The translations under genes were made by a program, and so were the position numbers. 7,287 nucleotides of DNA from Fidelibacterota bacterium (GTDB lineage Bacteria > Fidelibacterota > UBA2242 > JAFGTP01), in contig JAIPHI010000133.1 in NCBI GenBank assembly GCA_021735285.1, positions 1 through 7,287 on the forward strand, written 5' to 3'. A model generated the notes under the pieces. It did no database searches. It was not told the DNA's origin and was given only the letters and a program-made list of their open reading frames with translations. How positions within the stretch are numbered: the first letter of the stretch is position 1; every line of letters starts with the position of its first letter. Shown one piece after another: positions 5,632 to 7,287 of the stretch.

Positions 5632-6606
5632 ATGAAAATTTTAGTCACTAGAAAAATTCCTAAAATAGGAATCACAAAATTACAAAATTTTAGTGACGAT
5701 ATAATTATTAATTGGGAAGAGCGCAACCTGACATCTGAAGAATTGTATGAAAAATCTAAAAATGTAGATGCTATGCTAACGATGCTGGCTAATCGAATAG
5801 ATTCACGCCTATTAAAATCGAATAATAATCTTAAAGTGGTAGCTAACTATGCTGTAGGATATAATAATATTGATATAGAGGCTGCTACCCAATATGATGT
5901 TGTAGTAACTAATACTCCGGACGTATTGACAGAAACTACAGCTGATTTAGCCTGGGCTCTAATAATGGCCATTACAAGAAGAGTTGTAGAATCTGATAAA
6001 TATACCCGACAGGGCCTGTTCCAGGGCTGGGCGCCGAATTTATTATGCGGGAGCGATGTGAATGGTAAATGCCTGGGAATAATAGGTGCCGGCCGCATAG
6101 GTCAGGCAACAGCCAGAAGGGCAGCCGGATTTAATATGGATTTACTGTACTATAGCAGAAGAAGAAAAGAAAATTTTGAAGCTGAAACCATGGCCAGATC
6201 AGTTAGCTTGCAATATCTCCTAAAAAATTCAGATATAGTATCATTGCATGTTCCTTTAACTGATGAAACAAAGTACTTAATTGATAGTAGGGAATTAAGG
6301 ATAATGAAAGATAGCGCTTATTTAATTAATACTTCCAGAGGTCCGGTTGTAAATGAAAATGAACTTGTGCAGGCCCTAAAAAATAATAAGATTGCAGGTG
6401 CTGCTCTGGATGTGTATGAAAATGAGCCAGGGATTCATCCTGAATTAGTAGTTTTACCAAATGTAGTCCTTACTCCCCACATTGGTTCGGCCACAAAATC
6501 TACTAGAAATAAAATGGCGGCTCTGGCAGCTGATAGTATTATTAGCGTTTTATCCGGAGAAAAACCGGATAATATAGTTAATCCTCAAGTTTACGGAAAA
6601 AATTAG
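5632..6606 (+). CDS. D-2-hydroxyacid dehydrogenase, glyoxylate/hydroxypyruvate reductase type
   Basis: The product is 324 residues, a full-length cytosolic enzyme of this family. It should reduce glyoxylate or hydroxypyruvate (or a related 2-oxoacid) to the D-2-hydroxyacid with NAD(P)H. The N-terminal catalytic half has NYAVGYNNID (72-81) and TNTPDVLTETTADLAWAL (93-110). The Rossmann fold has GIIGAGRIGQ (149-158), the GxGxxG nucleotide loop. Catalytic residues are Arg236 (in NTSRGP), Glu265 (in YENEP) and His283 (in TPHIGSAT). The spacing of 29 and 18 residues matches the archaeal glyoxylate reductase GyaR. The segment YYSRRRK (173-179) follows the second Rossmann strand; lack of an acidic residue and the Ser-Arg-Arg there favour NADPH, as an inference. 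A close alternative is a 2-ketogluconate or other D-isomer reductase, which sequence alone cannot exclude. It converges with the gene ending at 6611. Confidence 0.92.
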   Translation: MKILVTRKIPKIGITKLQNFSDDIIINWEERNLTSEELYEKSKNVDAMLTMLANRIDSRLLKSNNNLKVVANYAVGYNNIDIEAATQYDVVVTNTPDVLTETTADLAWALIMAITRRVVESDKYTRQGLFQGWAPNLLCGSDVNGKCLGIIGAGRIGQATARRAAGFNMDLLYYSRRRKENFEAETMARSVSLQYLLKNSDIVSLHVPLTDETKYLIDSRELRIMKDSAYLINTSRGPVVNENELVQALKNNKIAGAALDVYENEPGIHPELVVLPNVVLTPHIGSATKSTRNKMAALAADSIISVLSGEKPDNIVNPQVYGKN

Positions 6607-6610
6607 AGCT

Positions 6611-7287
6611 TTACTCCGATTTCTTGATTTGTATCTCTTCCACAGTTTCAGTAAGTCCTGAGCGAGTAGAAAAGAAGGGATCATGTTGCGTGGCTTGAAT
6701 CCATTTGTAGATATTTTCCCAATGTTGCAAGGCTTTTTTTCTCCTGGAAGGTTGATTAGCATATTTTATGAAATCTATATCTCGCAGGATATTTTCTAAA
6801 TCTTCTTTTAATTCATTATCCAGGTCAAACTTCCGAGAAGCGGTAATAATTTCAGAAGTGGACATTTCAAGGGCATAAATAAAAAATCTTCTTTCTAAAT
6901 ATTCGCGTAATATCTCGGAAAGTTTAAAATAAAATTCTTTTAATGACTGACGGGAACCAAAATTCGTATTTTTACGAAGCTGTTGCAGTTTGCTAATTGC
7001 AATTGTATGAGGAGGCTTTAGATATTCTTCTTTTATCCTTTGGGCCATTTTCCGTTTTTGTTTCCATTTTTTCAGACTTATATATAGCCCTGCACTTAAA
7101 AGTATAAACAGAAGAGCGAAACCAATAAGCTCCCAGGGGATTATGGTTCTAATTGGAAATGGAGCTTTTATATCTTTTTCCTTTTGAGCATTGGGGGGTA
7201 GAACCGATATGATATTGATCTTAAATGGTTTGCTTTGATAAGTTAGAACTTTATTAGTATCAGAACTTGAAGTAACACTTATTTCTA
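6611..7287 (-). CDS. BatD/DUF4381-like membrane protein, C-terminal part (5' end outside window)
   Basis: The frame stays open from TAA at 6613-6611 through to the right edge, giving 224 residues. The ATG at 7048 is internal, because coding continues upstream into a membrane segment. The fragment begins with a beta-rich extracytoplasmic tail (EISVTSSSDTNK, then LTYQSKPFKINIIS). A Pro-rich stretch and one transmembrane helix follow at about residues 51-69 (WELIGFALLFLLILSAGLYI), then a basic stop-transfer KKWKQKRK. The cytoplasmic helical domain has PPH (91-93), EFYFKLSEILREYLERRF (117-134), ALEMSTSEII (138-147) and a D-FIKYANQPS segment. These match the C-terminal domain of BatD/DUF4381 proteins, which in many bacteria are encoded with MoxR ATPase, DUF58 and von Willebrand factor A (BatA/BatB) genes. 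Such partners would be expected upstream, beyond the window. The exact subfamily is less certain than the architecture. Confidence 0.75.
   Translation of the reverse strand, partial: EISVTSSSDTNKVLTYQSKPFKINIISVLPPNAQKEKDIKAPFPIRTIIPWELIGFALLFILLSAGLYISLKKWKQKRKMAQRIKEEYLKPPHTIAISKLQQLRKNTNFGSRQSLKEFYFKLSEILREYLERRFFIYALEMSTSEIITASRKFDLDNELKEDLENILRDIDFIKYANQPSRRKKALQHWENIYKWIQATQHDPFFSTRSGLTETVEEIQIKKSE

Noticed and set aside
5847..6098. Minus-strand open frame of 83 residues inside the dehydrogenase gene
   Set aside because: It lies opposite well-conserved dehydrogenase motifs, has no ribosome binding site or family resemblance, and is a shadow.
6611..7048. Reading the BatD-like gene as complete from the ATG at 7048
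   Set aside because: The same frame stays open for another 79 codons to the window edge and encodes the expected transmembrane helix, so the Met is internal.

Overview
The window is AT-rich (roughly one third G+C by eye) and dominated by outer-membrane and envelope genes. It looks like a diderm of the Fibrobacteres-Chlorobi-Bacteroidetes (FCB) superphylum. The clues are a DUF4835 protein (the family labelled PorD of the type IX secretion system), a receptor with a TonB-type plug, several small beta-barrel proteins ending in an aromatic residue, and a BatD/DUF4381-like protein. Three genes have strong Shine-Dalgarno sequences (GAGGAGG, GAGGG, GGAGG). These are unusual in typical Bacteroidota, so an FCB relative such as Cloacimonadota seems more likely. 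No ribosomal or other phylogenetic marker is present, so this placement is inference.

Layout. Positions 1-441 (+) are the 3' end of an outer-membrane beta-barrel gene. It converges on a leftward block: a LysM envelope protein (4324-3170), a short gap with a strong hairpin, a small exported beta-barrel protein (3032-2463), and a TonB-receptor-like protein (2466-505) whose start overlaps the previous stop by 4 bases (ATGA). The 376-base region 4325-4700 separates the LysM gene from the rightward DUF4835/PorD-like gene (4701-5555). It holds a good promoter for the LysM gene and a leader with self-complementary segments ahead of the PorD-like gene. A clear intrinsic terminator follows at 5582-5619. 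Only three bases after its T-run lies the ribosome binding site of a D-2-hydroxyacid dehydrogenase of the glyoxylate/hydroxypyruvate reductase type (5632-6606). That gene converges, with 4 bases between stop codons, on the 3' part of a BatD/DUF4381-like membrane protein (7287-6611), which runs off the right edge.

How the genes fit together. Six of the seven genes make envelope or exported proteins. The LysM protein probably ties the outer membrane to peptidoglycan, in the way OmpA does with a different binding domain. The small barrel and the plug-barrel receptor are translationally coupled and may work as a pair; their substrate cannot be read from sequence. The PorD-like protein is a predicted periplasmic accessory of type IX secretion, but no other secretion genes are in view. 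The dehydrogenase is a soluble metabolic enzyme with no evident link to its neighbours. No tRNA, rRNA, CRISPR array, insertion sequence or phage gene was seen. The most unusual signals are in the non-coding gaps: a terminator with a duplicated arm, a leader that could mask its own ribosome binding site, and a terminator placed almost on top of the next gene's start.
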